Assembly (NCBI RefSeq): GCF_900188405.1
Contig: NZ_FZOF01000004.1
Coordinates: forward strand, 248,001 to 312,000
DNA length: 64,000 nt
Source of the DNA: Actinacidiphila glaucinigra
GTDB lineage: Bacteria; Actinomycetota; Actinomycetes; Streptomycetales; Streptomycetaceae
Direction: 5' to 3'
Shown in pieces: positions 42,096 through 52,140 of the stretch. The notes beneath the pieces are model-generated. The model did not search any database. It saw only the letters and a program-made list of their open reading frames with translations, and was not told where the DNA came from. The stretch's first letter is position 1, and each line of letters begins with the position of its first letter. A program made the translations under genes and the position numbers.

Positions 42096-42734
42096 ATGTC
42101 CCCTCGGCGACCTTCGGTCAATGAAGCGATGCGCCGGCGTTCACGGGAACGCCTGCTGCAGGCGACGGTCGAACTGGTGGAGGAGCGCGGGTTCGAGGCC
42201 ACGACGCTCGGGGACATCGCCGACCGCGCGGGCACGGCACGCGGTCTGGTGTCGTACTACTTCCCCGGCAAGCGGCTGCTGCTGCAGTCGGCCGCGCACC
42301 GGCTGATGCACTGCGAACTGGCCGCGGCGCTGGGGCGGGAGCCCGCCCCCGCCGACGGCCGCGAGGTGCTGGCCCGGGCGATCGACGCCGTCCTGGCGCT
42401 GCCCGTGCGCCATCCGGTCGTCATGCGGGCGCACATGGCGGGCATCCTCCAGGCGGAGGGGTTCAGCGAGTGCGAGGAACGCCGGCGCCTGGCCGAACTG
42501 CTGCTGGGCGCCGTACGGGCCTGGGGTTCGGCGGACCCCGAGCAGGACTACCGGATGCTGCGGGCCCTGCTCATGGGCGGGGTGTTCGCGCAGTTGATCC
42601 CGGGCGCGGCCATGCCGCTGGCGCGGCTGAGGGCCGACGCCTTCCAGCGGTACGGCCTGCCCTGGGAACTCGGCGTTCCGCCGGGCGACCTGCCGCCCGG
42701 CGGAACGCCGCTGCCCGGGACCGCTCAGCGGTAG
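42096..42734 (+). CDS. TetR-family regulator
   Basis: A 212-residue regulator with a canonical TetR helix-turn-helix: RRSRERLLQATVELVEERGF, then TTLGDIADRAGTARGLVSYYF. The C-terminal ligand domain is generic. The ATG has AGGAG seven bases upstream. A TATATT element at 42059-42064 could be its -10. It converges on the LVIVD gene with a 10-bp overlap of coding ends. No divergent target is adjacent, so its regulon is unknown. Confidence 0.85.
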   Translation: MSPRRPSVNEAMRRRSRERLLQATVELVEERGFEATTLGDIADRAGTARGLVSYYFPGKRLLLQSAAHRLMHCELAAALGREPAPADGREVLARAIDAVLALPVRHPVVMRAHMAGILQAEGFSECEERRRLAELLLGAVRAWGSADPEQDYRMLRALLMGGVFAQLIPGAAMPLARLRADAFQRYGLPWELGVPPGDLPPGGTPLPGTAQR

Positions 42735-44137
42735 TCGGGCTGGGTCTGGACGTTGAGCTCGGCGATCCGGATGCCCCGGGCGCTGTCGGTGCGCCGGTCG
42801 GAGATCTTGAGGACGTCGAAGCCCTTGGCGATGTCGTTCGAGTAGATGTAACCGTTGTAGTAGTAGGCGCTCCAGGAGCCGCCGAGGGTCAGAGTGTCGG
42901 CCGAGATGGGCCCGCGCTCGAAGAAGCCGATCTCCTTGGGCCGGGACGAGTCGGTGAAGTCCCAGACGGAGACGCCGCCCTGGTACCAGGCCTGGACCAT
43001 GATGTCGCGGCCCTTGGCGGGGATGAGCGACCCGTTGTGGGCGACGCAGTTCTCGGTGTCGGCCTGGTGGCGCGGGATCTTGTAGTAGTTGCGGAAGACC
43101 AGCTTGGACTTGCCGTGCTTGCGGACGATGTCGTAGATGCCGTCGGCACCGCGCTGCGGACCGATCGCGGCGTTGCACTCGGCGCCGCCGCCACCGCCCA
43201 GCTCGTCGGTGAAGACGACCTTGTTGCCCCGTTCGTTGAAGGTCGCCGAGTGCCAGAACGAGAAGTTGACGTTGTCCTGGACGCGGTCGAGGACCTTCGG
43301 CCGCTCGGGGTCGGAGATGTCCATCAGGATGCCGTCGCCCATGCAGGCGCCGGCCGCGAGCCGCAGCTTCGGGAACGCGGTGATGTCGTGGCAGCCTGTG
43401 GTCTCACTGACCCGGGCCTGGGTGTCGGTGGGCGGGACGCCCGGGTTGCCGCCGTCCGGGAAGAGGACGGGGAAGGCCGTGACGGCGGCCTTCTCCGGGT
43501 GGTTGCGCGGGATCTTCACCACGGAGATGCCGTCGTGCGGCGGCTGGCAGTCGGGGAAGGAGGCGCTGGGCGAGTAGGAGGACACGTAGACGAACAGGTC
43601 GCGCTTGCCCGGCACGAGGGTGTGGGTGTGGGAGCCACAGGCGGTCTCCACGGCGGCGACGTAGCGCGGGTTGGCCTTGTCGCTGATGTCGAAGACCTTG
43701 ACGCCCTCCCAGGAGGACTTCTCGGCGGCGGACTGGCTCGTGCTCGCGCAGGAGTTGTCGGAGCGCGAGGAGTCGGTGGACAGGACCAGCAGGTTCCCCG
43801 AGACCGAGATGTCGTTCTGGGATCCGGGGCACAGGACCTGGCTGACCATCTTGGGACTGGTGGGACGGCTGATGTCATAGATGACAAAACCGTCGTAGTT
43901 GCCCGCGAAGGCGTATCTCCCCTGGAACGCCAGGTCGGTGTTGAACCCCCCGAGGGACTGCTTGGGTATGTTGACCAGGTGCTCGACGTTGGCGCTCGTG
44001 ACGACCTCGTCGACACCCGGGATGCTCCCGTCGGCCGTGGCGGGGGCCGGAACCGCCAGTCCGAGCAACGTGATGGCGGCGGCCGCCAGGGTCGCCAGTC
44101 GTCCGGGGCGAGCGAGGGCTGTACGTAAGCGCTTCAC
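42725..44137 (-). CDS. Secreted LVIVD-repeat protein
   Basis: A 470-residue protein with a signal peptide (about 1-35, ending APATA) and LVIVD-type beta-propeller repeats, each around a YxxxVxDISxPxxP core: GFVIYDISRPTSPKMV, then GVKVFDISDKANPRYVAAV, GILMDISDPERPKVLD and GVSVWDFTDSSRPKEIG. Such propellers are surface proteins of unknown function. Eight or more cysteines in the mature part fit disulfide-bonded secretion. The GTG start at 44137 has GGGAGGA five bases upstream. It is divergent from the DUF305 lipoprotein. Confidence 0.85.
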   Translation of the reverse strand: MKRLRTALARPGRLATLAAAAITLLGLAVPAPATADGSIPGVDEVVTSANVEHLVNIPKQSLGGFNTDLAFQGRYAFAGNYDGFVIYDISRPTSPKMVSQVLCPGSQNDISVSGNLLVLSTDSSRSDNSCASTSQSAAEKSSWEGVKVFDISDKANPRYVAAVETACGSHTHTLVPGKRDLFVYVSSYSPSASFPDCQPPHDGISVVKIPRNHPEKAAVTAFPVLFPDGGNPGVPPTDTQARVSETTGCHDITAFPKLRLAAGACMGDGILMDISDPERPKVLDRVQDNVNFSFWHSATFNERGNKVVFTDELGGGGGAECNAAIGPQRGADGIYDIVRKHGKSKLVFRNYYKIPRHQADTENCVAHNGSLIPAKGRDIMVQAWYQGGVSVWDFTDSSRPKEIGFFERGPISADTLTLGGSWSAYYYNGYIYSNDIAKGFDVLKISDRRTDSARGIRIAELNVQTQPDYR

Positions 44138-44189
44138 CGCGTCCTCCCTTGTATCGTTCGCGGTTGAACTTCATACGGACCCCGGCAGT

Positions 44190-44879
44190 ATGGCCCTTCT
44201 CATGTGCGCGTCAAAAGATGACAATGCACTGGTGTTTTCTTCGTATCGCGTTGCGACGCTGCCCGCGCTGGCCCTCACCGCTTCCTTAATACTCGCCCTG
44301 ACCAGCTGCGATGGCGGTTCCGGAGGCGATTCCGCGTCCGCCGCGCCCTCGGTGATCGCACCGGGCGCACCGGGCGAGAAAGCCACGACACTCTCCAGGG
44401 ACGAGGCGGCGAAGGCCCTGCCCGACGACTCCCCGAATCCGGCAGACCTCACCTATGTGACGAACATGGTCGCCCACCACCAGCAGGCGCTTGTCATGAC
44501 CGCCCTCGCCGACAGCCACGCCTCGGGCGAGCGGGTCCGGGGACTCGCCGCACGCATCGACGCCGCGCAGGGCCCGGAGATCGACGTCATGGAGGCCTGG
44601 CTCAAGACCAACGGCGGCTCCCACGGCACCGCCCACGACCATGACCACGCCTCGATGCCCGGGATGGCCACCGCGGCGCAGCTCGCCGCGCTCCGCGAGG
44701 CACGCGGTGCCGAGTTCGACCGGCAGTTCCTGCGCCTGATGATCGCCCACCACCGCGGAGCGGTGACGATGGCCACGGAGGTGCTCACGCACGGCCGCAA
44801 CGTCCAGGTCGGCGAGTGGGCGAACGACGTGATCGCCCAGCAGAGCGCCGAGATCGCCCGGATGCGCGCCATGGGCTGA
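44190..44879 (+). CDS. DUF305 lipoprotein
   Basis: A lipoprotein with lipobox ALTSC, followed by a Ser/Ala/Pro linker and two DUF305 units: VTNMVAHHQQALVMTALA and RLMIAHHRGAVTMATEVL, each with a His-His pair on a helix, plus a HDHDHASMPGMA segment. The fold is ferritin-like, and DUF305 proteins are often copper-linked. The start is uncertain. The ATG at 44190 gives 229 residues with an odd 14-residue lead; the GTG at 44232 gives a normal signal with the lipid cysteine at 26. Neither has a ribosome site. It is divergent from the LVIVD protein. Confidence 0.8.
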   Translation: MALLMCASKDDNALVFSSYRVATLPALALTASLILALTSCDGGSGGDSASAAPSVIAPGAPGEKATTLSRDEAAKALPDDSPNPADLTYVTNMVAHHQQALVMTALADSHASGERVRGLAARIDAAQGPEIDVMEAWLKTNGGSHGTAHDHDHASMPGMATAAQLAALREARGAEFDRQFLRLMIAHHRGAVTMATEVLTHGRNVQVGEWANDVIAQQSAEIARMRAMG

Positions 44880-45021
44880 CATCCCGGACCGCGACACGCT
44901 CCGGTGCCCTCCCCCCGGCGGCCCCTCGGTGCGATGCTGGACGTGGCCGCCCGTCCCGCCCGTTCCGGGCGGCACACGGGCCGCCGAGGTGAACCCAGCC
45001 CTCGCCGAAGGGGAGGCGCCC

Positions 45022-46368
<1,347 letters not shown>

Positions 46369-46487
46369 GACCCGCGGGGAGCGCTCGTACCCCCTCCGCG
46401 ATCGACAGACTGTTCACGCCCACCGGAGTCCCGGGCAACCGCTTCATCGTTCCCCCGCTCACCCGCGCCGCGTTCGAGGAGCTGCCC

Positions 46488-47900
46488 ATGGCGACGCCGC
46501 CGCACCGTTCCGCCGTCCATCCCGTCGACGAGGTCCTGCCCGCCGTCCAGCTCGGGGCGTTCGGGCTGCAGCATGTGCTGGCGATGTACGCCGGCGCGGT
46601 GGCGGTGCCGCTCATCGTCGGCGGCGCGCTGAAGCTGTCGCCCGCCGACCTCGCGTACCTGATCACGGCGGACCTGCTGGTGTGCGGCGTCGCCACGCTG
46701 CTGCAGTGCGTGGGCTGGTGGCGGTTCGGCGTCCGGCTGCCCATCATGCAGGGCTGCACCTTCGCGGCGGTCGCCCCCATGGTGCTGATCGGACAGGACG
46801 GCGGACTCCCCGCGATCTACGGCGCCGTCATCGCCTCGGGGATGGCGATGGTCCTGCTGGCACCGGTCTTCGGGCGGCTGCTGCGGTTCTTCCCACCGCT
46901 GGTGACCGGCACCGTGATCCTGGTCATCGGGCTCAGCCTGCTGCCCGTGGCCGGCAACTGGGTCGCGGGCGGCGTGGGTTCGGCCGACTTCGGGGCGCCG
47001 CGGAACATCGGCATGGCGGCCGCGGTGCTCGTGGTCGTCCTGCTGGTGCAGCGCTTCGCGCCCCCCGCCGTCGCGCGCGTCGCGGTCCTGGCGGGCATCG
47101 TGCTGGGCACCCTGGCGGCCGTGCCGCTGGGCTTCACCGACTTCGGCGCGGTCGGCGACGCCGACTGGGTCGGGATCAGCACGCCGTTCCACTTCGGCAC
47201 GCCCGACTTCCAGGGCGCGGCGATCGCCTCCATGCTGGTCGTGGCCCTGGTGACGATGACCGAGACGACCGGCGACATCATCGCCGTGGGCGAACTGACC
47301 GGCCGGCACGTGGAGCCGCGGCGGCTCGCGGACGGGCTGCGCGCCGACGGCGTGTCGACCGTGCTCGGCGGGGTCTTCAACACCTTCCCGTACACCGCCT
47401 ACGCGCAGAACGTGGGCCTCGTGGGGATGACCCGGGTGCGGAGCCGCTGGGTGGTGGCCACCGCGGGCGGCATCCTCGTACTGCTGGGGCTGCTGCCCAA
47501 ACTGGGCGCGGTGGTCGCCGCGATCCCGGCGCCGGTGCTCGGCGGTGCGGGCCTGGTGATGTTCGGGACGGTGGCGGCGAGCGGGGTGCGGACCCTGTCC
47601 ACCGTCGACTTCCACGGCAACGGCAATCTGACCGTGGTGGCGGTGTCGGTCGCGGTCGGACTGCTGCCGGTCGGCGTCCCGGATGTGTACGACGCCTTCC
47701 CCGACTGGTTCCAGACGGTGATGGACAGCGGGATCAGCGCCGGCTGCATCACCGCGATCGCACTGAACCTGCTCTTCAACCACCTGCCGGGCGGCCCCGG
47801 TTCAGGCGCGGACGAGGCCGGTGACCCCGCCGAGCCGCCCGTCCTGCCGGTCGGCGGCGGCGAGGACGCTGTCCAGAAGCCCGGGGAAGAGCGCCTCTAG
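46488..47900 (+). CDS. Nucleobase:cation symporter-2 (xanthine/uracil) permease
   Basis: A 470-residue membrane protein with 12-14 helices. It has the NCS2 markers LGAFGLQHVLAMYAGAVAVPL (the QH motif) and YAQNVGLVGMTRVRSR (the NxGxxxxT signature), plus TETTGDIIAVGELTGR with the substrate-binding glutamate. It resembles xanthine/urate importers. GAGGAG is seven bases before the ATG. The last 33 codons overlap, on the opposite strand, the 3' end of the convergent ArsR gene (99 bp). The hydrophilic tail after the last helix is therefore encoded by shared DNA. Confidence 0.9.
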   Translation: MATPPHRSAVHPVDEVLPAVQLGAFGLQHVLAMYAGAVAVPLIVGGALKLSPADLAYLITADLLVCGVATLLQCVGWWRFGVRLPIMQGCTFAAVAPMVLIGQDGGLPAIYGAVIASGMAMVLLAPVFGRLLRFFPPLVTGTVILVIGLSLLPVAGNWVAGGVGSADFGAPRNIGMAAAVLVVVLLVQRFAPPAVARVAVLAGIVLGTLAAVPLGFTDFGAVGDADWVGISTPFHFGTPDFQGAAIASMLVVALVTMTETTGDIIAVGELTGRHVEPRRLADGLRADGVSTVLGGVFNTFPYTAYAQNVGLVGMTRVRSRWVVATAGGILVLLGLLPKLGAVVAAIPAPVLGGAGLVMFGTVAASGVRTLSTVDFHGNGNLTVVAVSVAVGLLPVGVPDVYDAFPDWFQTVMDSGISAGCITAIALNLLFNHLPGGPGSGADEAGDPAEPPVLPVGGGEDAVQKPGEERL

Positions 47901-48197
47901 GTCGGCGCGGCGCAGCGCGTTCATCTTGGACGTGCCCCGGTAGGTCTGGCTGATCACGCCGGACTCCCGGAGCACCCGGAAGTGGTGGGTGCAGGTCGAC
48001 TTGCTGACCGGCAGCTCGACCTCGGAGCACGCCGCCTCCACACCGCGCGCCGCCAGCGTCCGTACCACGCGCAGGCGCATGGGGTCGGACAGCGCGTGCA
48101 GGACGGCCTCCAGGCGGATCTCCGCGCGGTCCGGGTGCGCGCACACCCTCCCGCCGGGTACGGGGGCTGCCGTGGCCGGGAGCTGCTGCGGGATCAT
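47802..48197 (-). CDS. ArsR-family regulator
   Basis: A 131-residue winged-helix regulator. LHALSDPMRLRVVRTLAARG starts the domain and the recognition helix is VSKSTCTHHFRVLRESGVI, followed by a wing with YRGTSKMNALRR. It lacks a classical CxC metal site. There is one cysteine in the recognition helix and others at the N-terminus and in EAACSE, so redox or non-metal sensing is possible. A perfect palindrome lies 11 bp upstream of its ATG. Its 3' end overlaps the NCS2 permease by 99 bp. Confidence 0.85.
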   Translation of the reverse strand: MIPQQLPATAAPVPGGRVCAHPDRAEIRLEAVLHALSDPMRLRVVRTLAARGVEAACSEVELPVSKSTCTHHFRVLRESGVISQTYRGTSKMNALRRADLEALFPGLLDSVLAAADRQDGRLGGVTGLVRA

Positions 48198-48207
48198 GGA
48201 CCCATAT

Positions 48208-48223
48208 TACGAGAATTCTCGTA
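48208..48223. promoter_or_regulatory. 16-bp palindrome upstream of the ArsR gene
   Basis: TACGAGAATTCTCGTA at 48208-48223 is a perfect palindrome ending 11 bp before the ArsR ATG. It is most likely the autoregulatory operator of the ArsR dimer. The site is far (237 bp) from the rightward gene at 48460. Confidence 0.65.
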
Positions 48224-48282
48224 GTTCGACCGCCGACGTACCATCTGCATCCGGGGGGCCCGAACGGGAACTGACGGGTCCG

Positions 48283-48310
48283 CAGACGGACGTCGGCAGA
48301 CGGACGTCGG
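48283..48310. repeat. Two tandem 14-bp repeats
   Basis: CAGACGGACGTCGG occurs twice without a gap (48283-48296 and 48297-48310) in the gap between the ArsR and BNR-like genes. Each unit contains the palindrome GACGTC. Confidence 0.7.
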
Positions 48311-48459
48311 CCTCGCGCCGTCACGTACGGGTGCCGCGCGCCGCGGCCCGGCAAGGCCTCCTTCCGCGCGGAGAAAGCGCGCCGCGGACCCCGTTGTCGG
48401 TGGGGCGGTGCAGAATCTGTGATGCAGGACACATTCCCGTAGTTCGGAGATGGTGCGTC

Positions 48460-49545
48460 ATGGACGACGTCGTACTCGCGATCGGCACACGAAAAGGACT
48501 GTTCCTGGGACGGCGGGGCGCCGCCGGGAAGTGGGAGCTGACCGGACCGCACTTCCCCATGCAGGCGGTGTACTCGGTCGGCATCGACACCCGCCGGTCC
48601 GTACCCCGGCTGCTGGTCGGCGCGGACAGCTCGCACTGGGGGCCGTCGGTGTTCCGCTCCGACGACCTCGGGCGCAGCTGGGAGGAGCCCGCGAGGCCCG
48701 CGGTGCGCTTCCCCAAGGACACGGACACCTCGCTGGAGCGTGTCTGGCAGATCCAGCCCGCCGGCACCGGCGCCCCGGACCTGGTGTGGGCCGGCACGGA
48801 ACCGGGCGCGCTCTTCCGCTCCGACGACGGCGGGGTGACCTTCGAGTTCGTGCGCAGCCTGTGGGAGCACCCGCAGCGGGAGCTGTGGGGCGCCGGATTC
48901 GGCGGGCAGGCCGTGCACACGGTGATCACGGATCCGCGCGACGCCGACGCGGTGATCGCGGCCGTCTCGTCCGGCGGTGTCTACCGCTCGTCCGACGGCG
49001 GCGCGAGCTGGGAGTCGTCCAACACCGGGCTCAAGGCGGAGTTCCTGCCCGACCCGTACCCGGAGTTCGGCCAGTGCGTGCACAAGATCGCCCGCGACGC
49101 GGAGGACCCGGACCGGCTGTACCTGCAGAACCACGGCGGGGTCTACCGCAGCGACGACGCCGGCGCGGCGTGGACGGAGATCGGCAAGGGCCTGCCCGCG
49201 GACTTCGGATTCGCCGTCGCCGCCCACCCCCGCCGCGGCGGCGTCGCGTACGTCTCCCCGGTCAACGACGGCAGCGACCGCTACCAGCCCGACTACCGCT
49301 GCCGGGTCTACCGCACCGATGACGCGGGCGCCTCGTGGACCGCCCTGTCCGCCGGCCTGCCCACGGAGGAGCACTACGGCGTGGTCCTGCGCGACGCGCT
49401 GCGCACCGACGACGCGGATCCGGTCGGCGTCTACTTCGGCAACCGCAACGGCGAGGTGTACGCCAGCGCCGACGAGGGCGACAGCTGGCGGCTCGTGGTC
49501 TCGCACCTGCCCGATGTGCTGTGCGTGAGGGCGGCCGTGGTCTGA
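48460..49545 (+). CDS. Cytosolic BNR/YCF48-like propeller protein
   Basis: A 361-residue beta-propeller with repeated Asp-box units: FRSDDLGRSWEE, FRSDDGGVTFEF, YRSSDGGASWES, YRSDDAGAAWTEI and YRTDDAGASWTAL. It starts directly with VVLAIGTRKGLFLG and has no signal peptide, so unlike the sialidase at 28666 it is cytosolic. There is no FRIP arginine motif, so it is not a sialidase. Proteins of this sort are common in actinobacteria without known activity. The ATG follows GGAGATGG. It lies 240 bp from the palindrome at 48208. Confidence 0.78.
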   Translation: MDDVVLAIGTRKGLFLGRRGAAGKWELTGPHFPMQAVYSVGIDTRRSVPRLLVGADSSHWGPSVFRSDDLGRSWEEPARPAVRFPKDTDTSLERVWQIQPAGTGAPDLVWAGTEPGALFRSDDGGVTFEFVRSLWEHPQRELWGAGFGGQAVHTVITDPRDADAVIAAVSSGGVYRSSDGGASWESSNTGLKAEFLPDPYPEFGQCVHKIARDAEDPDRLYLQNHGGVYRSDDAGAAWTEIGKGLPADFGFAVAAHPRRGGVAYVSPVNDGSDRYQPDYRCRVYRTDDAGASWTALSAGLPTEEHYGVVLRDALRTDDADPVGVYFGNRNGEVYASADEGDSWRLVVSHLPDVLCVRAAVV

Positions 49546-49576
49546 TTGTCGGTGCGAGCCACTAGAGTGACTCCCC

Positions 49577-50254
49577 GTGGCAGCACGACCGTTGAACGAG
49601 ATCGTCGAAGAGGGCTGGGCCAAGGCGCTGGAGCCGGTCGCCGGGAAGATCGCCGAAATGGGCGACTTCCTGCGCGCCGAGATCGCCGCGGGCCGCACCT
49701 ACGTGCCGTCGGGGGCGAACGTGCTGCGCGCGTTCCAGCAGCCCTTCGACGACGTCAGGGTGCTCATCGTGGGCCAGGACCCGTATCCCACCCCGGGGCA
49801 CGCCGTCGGGCTGTCGTTCTCGGTGGCCCCGGAGGTGCGGCCGCTGCCCGGCAGCCTGGAGAACATCTACCGGGAGCTGAACACCGACCTCGGCCTGCCC
49901 CGGCCCTCCAACGGCGACCTGACCCCCTGGACCCGGCAGGGCGTCCTGCTGCTCAACAGGGCGCTCACCACCGCGCCTCGCAAGCCCGGGGGGCACCGCG
50001 GCAAGGGCTGGGAGGAGGTCACCGAGCAGGCCATGCGCGCGCTCGTCGCGCGAGGCAAGCCTCTGGTGTCGATCCTGTGGGGCTCCGACGCGCGCAAACT
50101 GCGCCCGCTGCTGGGGAGCCTTCCTGCGGTCGAGTCCGCCCACCCCTCCCCCATGTCGGCCGACCGCGGGTTCTTCGGTTCGCGTCCGTTCAGCCGGGCC
50201 AACGACCTCCTGGCACGGCAGGGCGCGAATCCGGTGGACTGGCGGCTGCCCTGA
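49577..50254 (+). CDS. ung: Uracil-DNA glycosylase
   Basis: A 225-residue family-1 UDG that removes uracil from DNA in base-excision repair. Motif A is [18 protein letters not shown], with the catalytic aspartate; the usual histidine after the tyrosine is proline, as in other actinobacterial Ung proteins. The uracil-recognition asparagine is in [10 protein letters not shown]. Motif B is [18 protein letters not shown] with the catalytic histidine. The start is GTG at 49577. Streptomyces commonly carry more than one Ung, so this may be a paralogue. Confidence 0.93.
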   Translation: MAARPLNEIVEEGWAKALEPVAGKIAEMGDFLRAEIAAGRTYVPSGANVLRAFQQPFDDVRVLIVGQDPYPTPGHAVGLSFSVAPEVRPLPGSLENIYRELNTDLGLPRPSNGDLTPWTRQGVLLLNRALTTAPRKPGGHRGKGWEEVTEQAMRALVARGKPLVSILWGSDARKLRPLLGSLPAVESAHPSPMSADRGFFGSRPFSRANDLLARQGANPVDWRLP

Positions 50255-50279
50255 CAGAGGCAGCCGTTACCCTGCCCGG

Positions 50280-51119
50280 GTGACGACGCAATCGAACACC
50301 CCGGCGGGCTGGTACCCGGACCCGCACGGCACGCAGAACCTGCTGCGCTACTGGGACGGCTCCCAGTGGACGGAGCACACCCACCCGGGCGGCGCGCAGG
50401 TCCCGCCGCAGCCCAAGGAGAACCCCTGGGAGCTGGGCGTCGACGGGGGCGCCGACCCCTCGCGCATCCAGCGCCAGGTGCAGCAGCAGGCGGGCGTCGC
50501 GCCCACCGGCCCGGGTGGCGGAACGCTCTTCAGCGAGCCCGTCCTGGTGGTCAACCAGAAGGCCAAGCTCATCGAGCTGAACAACGAGTACAGCGTCTTC
50601 GACCAGCAGGGGCGCCAGCTCGGCTCGGTGCTCCAGGTCGGCCAGAGCACCGCGCGCAAGGTGCTGCGCTTCGTCGCCAGCGTCGACCAGTTCATGTCGG
50701 TGCGCCTGGAGGTCCGTGACGCGCACGGACAGCCGCAACTGCTGCTGACACGCCCGGCGAAGTTCATCAAGTCCAAGGTGATCGTGCAGCGCGCCGACGG
50801 CATGACGCTCGGCGAGATCGTCCAGCAGAACGCCATCGGCAAGATCAACTTCGCCTTCGAGGTGAACGGCCAGAAGATCGGGGCGATCAAGGCCGAGAAC
50901 TGGCGCGCCTGGAACTTCGCCATCGTCGACCACACCGACACCGAGGTCGCCCGGATCACCAAGACCTGGGAGGGCCTGGCGAAGACGATGTTCACCACCG
51001 CCGACAACTACGTGCTGCAGATCCACCGGCAACTGCCGGACCCCCTGCTGAGCATGGTCGTCGCCTCCGCGCTCACCGTGGACACCGCCCTCAAGCAGGA
51101 CTCGCGCGGACTCGGCTGA
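50280..51119 (+). CDS. DUF2510 plus scramblase/LURP-one-like protein
   Basis: A 279-residue protein. The N-terminal 40 residues are a DUF2510 tag (PAGWYPDPHGTQNLLRYWDG, then SQWTEHTHPGG). From about residue 80 a 12-stranded barrel of the LURP-one/phospholipid-scramblase type follows: LVVNQKAKLIELNNEYSVFD, then VDQFMSVRLEVRD, LTRPAKFIKSKVIVQ and GKINFAFEVNGQKIGAIK. The family is called scramblase-related, but bacterial members have no shown activity. No long membrane helix is present except a mildly hydrophobic C-terminus (LLSMVVASALTVDTAL). The start is GTG with a weak ribosome site. A terminator follows. Confidence 0.82.
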   Translation: MTTQSNTPAGWYPDPHGTQNLLRYWDGSQWTEHTHPGGAQVPPQPKENPWELGVDGGADPSRIQRQVQQQAGVAPTGPGGGTLFSEPVLVVNQKAKLIELNNEYSVFDQQGRQLGSVLQVGQSTARKVLRFVASVDQFMSVRLEVRDAHGQPQLLLTRPAKFIKSKVIVQRADGMTLGEIVQQNAIGKINFAFEVNGQKIGAIKAENWRAWNFAIVDHTDTEVARITKTWEGLAKTMFTTADNYVLQIHRQLPDPLLSMVVASALTVDTALKQDSRGLG

Positions 51120-51130
51120 TCCTGGCACGC

Positions 51131-51165
51131 ATACGGTGCCGGGGTGTGCGGACCCGGCACCGTAT
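51131..51165 (+). terminator. Terminator after the scramblase-like gene
   Basis: ATACGGTGCCGGG at 51131-51143 and its complement at 51153-51165 form a perfect 13-bp stem with a 9-base loop, 12 bases after the stop. Confidence 0.8.
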
Positions 51166-51245
51166 CAGGACAGAACCGGACAGGTAACCCCTGCGATGGA
51201 CCCGCCCGAACAACAGAGCGCGCAAAGGCACTAGCATGCCTCGCC

Positions 51246-52121
51246 ATGAGCACTGCCGAAGGCCCCGCACCCGGCCTGCCCGTTCGTATGCCCCGCCCCC
51301 GCCAGCCCGGGCGGCACCGGCGGCCGGAGCCGCTGACCACGCCCGAGGGTGCACCCGCGCTGGTCCTCGCCGTGCCCGGCACCCCCTCTCCCGCGATACG
51401 CAGTCTCGCGGAGGAGATCGTCAGCATCGCGCGCATCGAGCTCTCCGGACTCGACCCGCGCATCGGCTACGTCGACGGCGACGGCGAGGAGTACCCGACG
51501 CTGGAGTCGGTGCTGGCCCAGGCCGCTACCGAGCGCGGCGACCAGGCCCCCGCGGCCGTCGTGGTCCCGCTGCTGGCCGGCCCTGAGGCCTCGGTGATGC
51601 GCCGGCTGCGCCAGGCCGTGGCGGACAGCCGCTCCGCGGCGGAGGTGACCGACGTGCTCGGCCCCCACCCGCTGCTGGCCGAGGCCCTGCACGTGCGCCT
51701 GTCCGAGGCGGGCCTTGCCCGCGCCGACCGCGCCCGCCTGTTCACGGTGGCCACGGCCGCCGACGGCATCATCCTGGCCACCGTGGGCGGCGAGGAGGCC
51801 GTCCAGGCGGCGGGTGTGACCGGTCTGCTGCTGGCCGCGCGTCTCGCGGTGCCGGTGCTGGCCGCCGCGCTGGACATCGAGGATTCGGTCGCCGGGGCCG
51901 CCGAGCAGCTGCGCTCCTCCGGCTCGACCACGCTGGCGCTCGCGCCGTACGTGGTCGGTCCCGAGGTCGCCCCCGAGGTGCTGCACGACGCCGCCAAGGA
52001 GGCCGACTGCTCCGCGGCCGACGCGCTGGGCCCCTACCCGGCCATCGGCAAGCTGGTCGTCTCCACGTACACCGCGGCCCTGGGCATCGCCCAGCCGTCG
52101 CAGGGCGCTCCGCTGGGCTGA
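51246..52121 (+). CDS. CbiX/SirB-like chelatase-fold protein, metal histidines missing
   Basis: A 291-residue protein with two chelatase-fold halves. The opening ALVLAVPGTPSPAIRSLAEE corresponds to the LVGHGS start of CbiX/SirB, and VDGDGEEYPTLESVLAQA and AAVVVPLLAGPEASVMRRL follow as in the family. The histidines that normally hold the metal (HGS and GxH) are replaced by PGT and by Glu/Ser. It may therefore have lost chelatase activity or use other residues. No cobalamin or siroheme genes are next to it. The ATG at 51246 has only a weak ribosome site. It is followed by a 24-bp terminator stem. Confidence 0.7.
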   Translation: MSTAEGPAPGLPVRMPRPRQPGRHRRPEPLTTPEGAPALVLAVPGTPSPAIRSLAEEIVSIARIELSGLDPRIGYVDGDGEEYPTLESVLAQAATERGDQAPAAVVVPLLAGPEASVMRRLRQAVADSRSAAEVTDVLGPHPLLAEALHVRLSEAGLARADRARLFTVATAADGIILATVGGEEAVQAAGVTGLLLAARLAVPVLAAALDIEDSVAGAAEQLRSSGSTTLALAPYVVGPEVAPEVLHDAAKEADCSAADALGPYPAIGKLVVSTYTAALGIAQPSQGAPLG

Positions 52122-52140
52122 ACCCGCGGGCCGTCGACGA

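Noticed and set aside
49577..50254. Loss of histidine in the Ung motif (GQDPYP rather than GQDPYH)
   Set aside because: The same variant occurs in other actinobacterial Ung proteins, so it is a lineage feature and not a sign of altered function.
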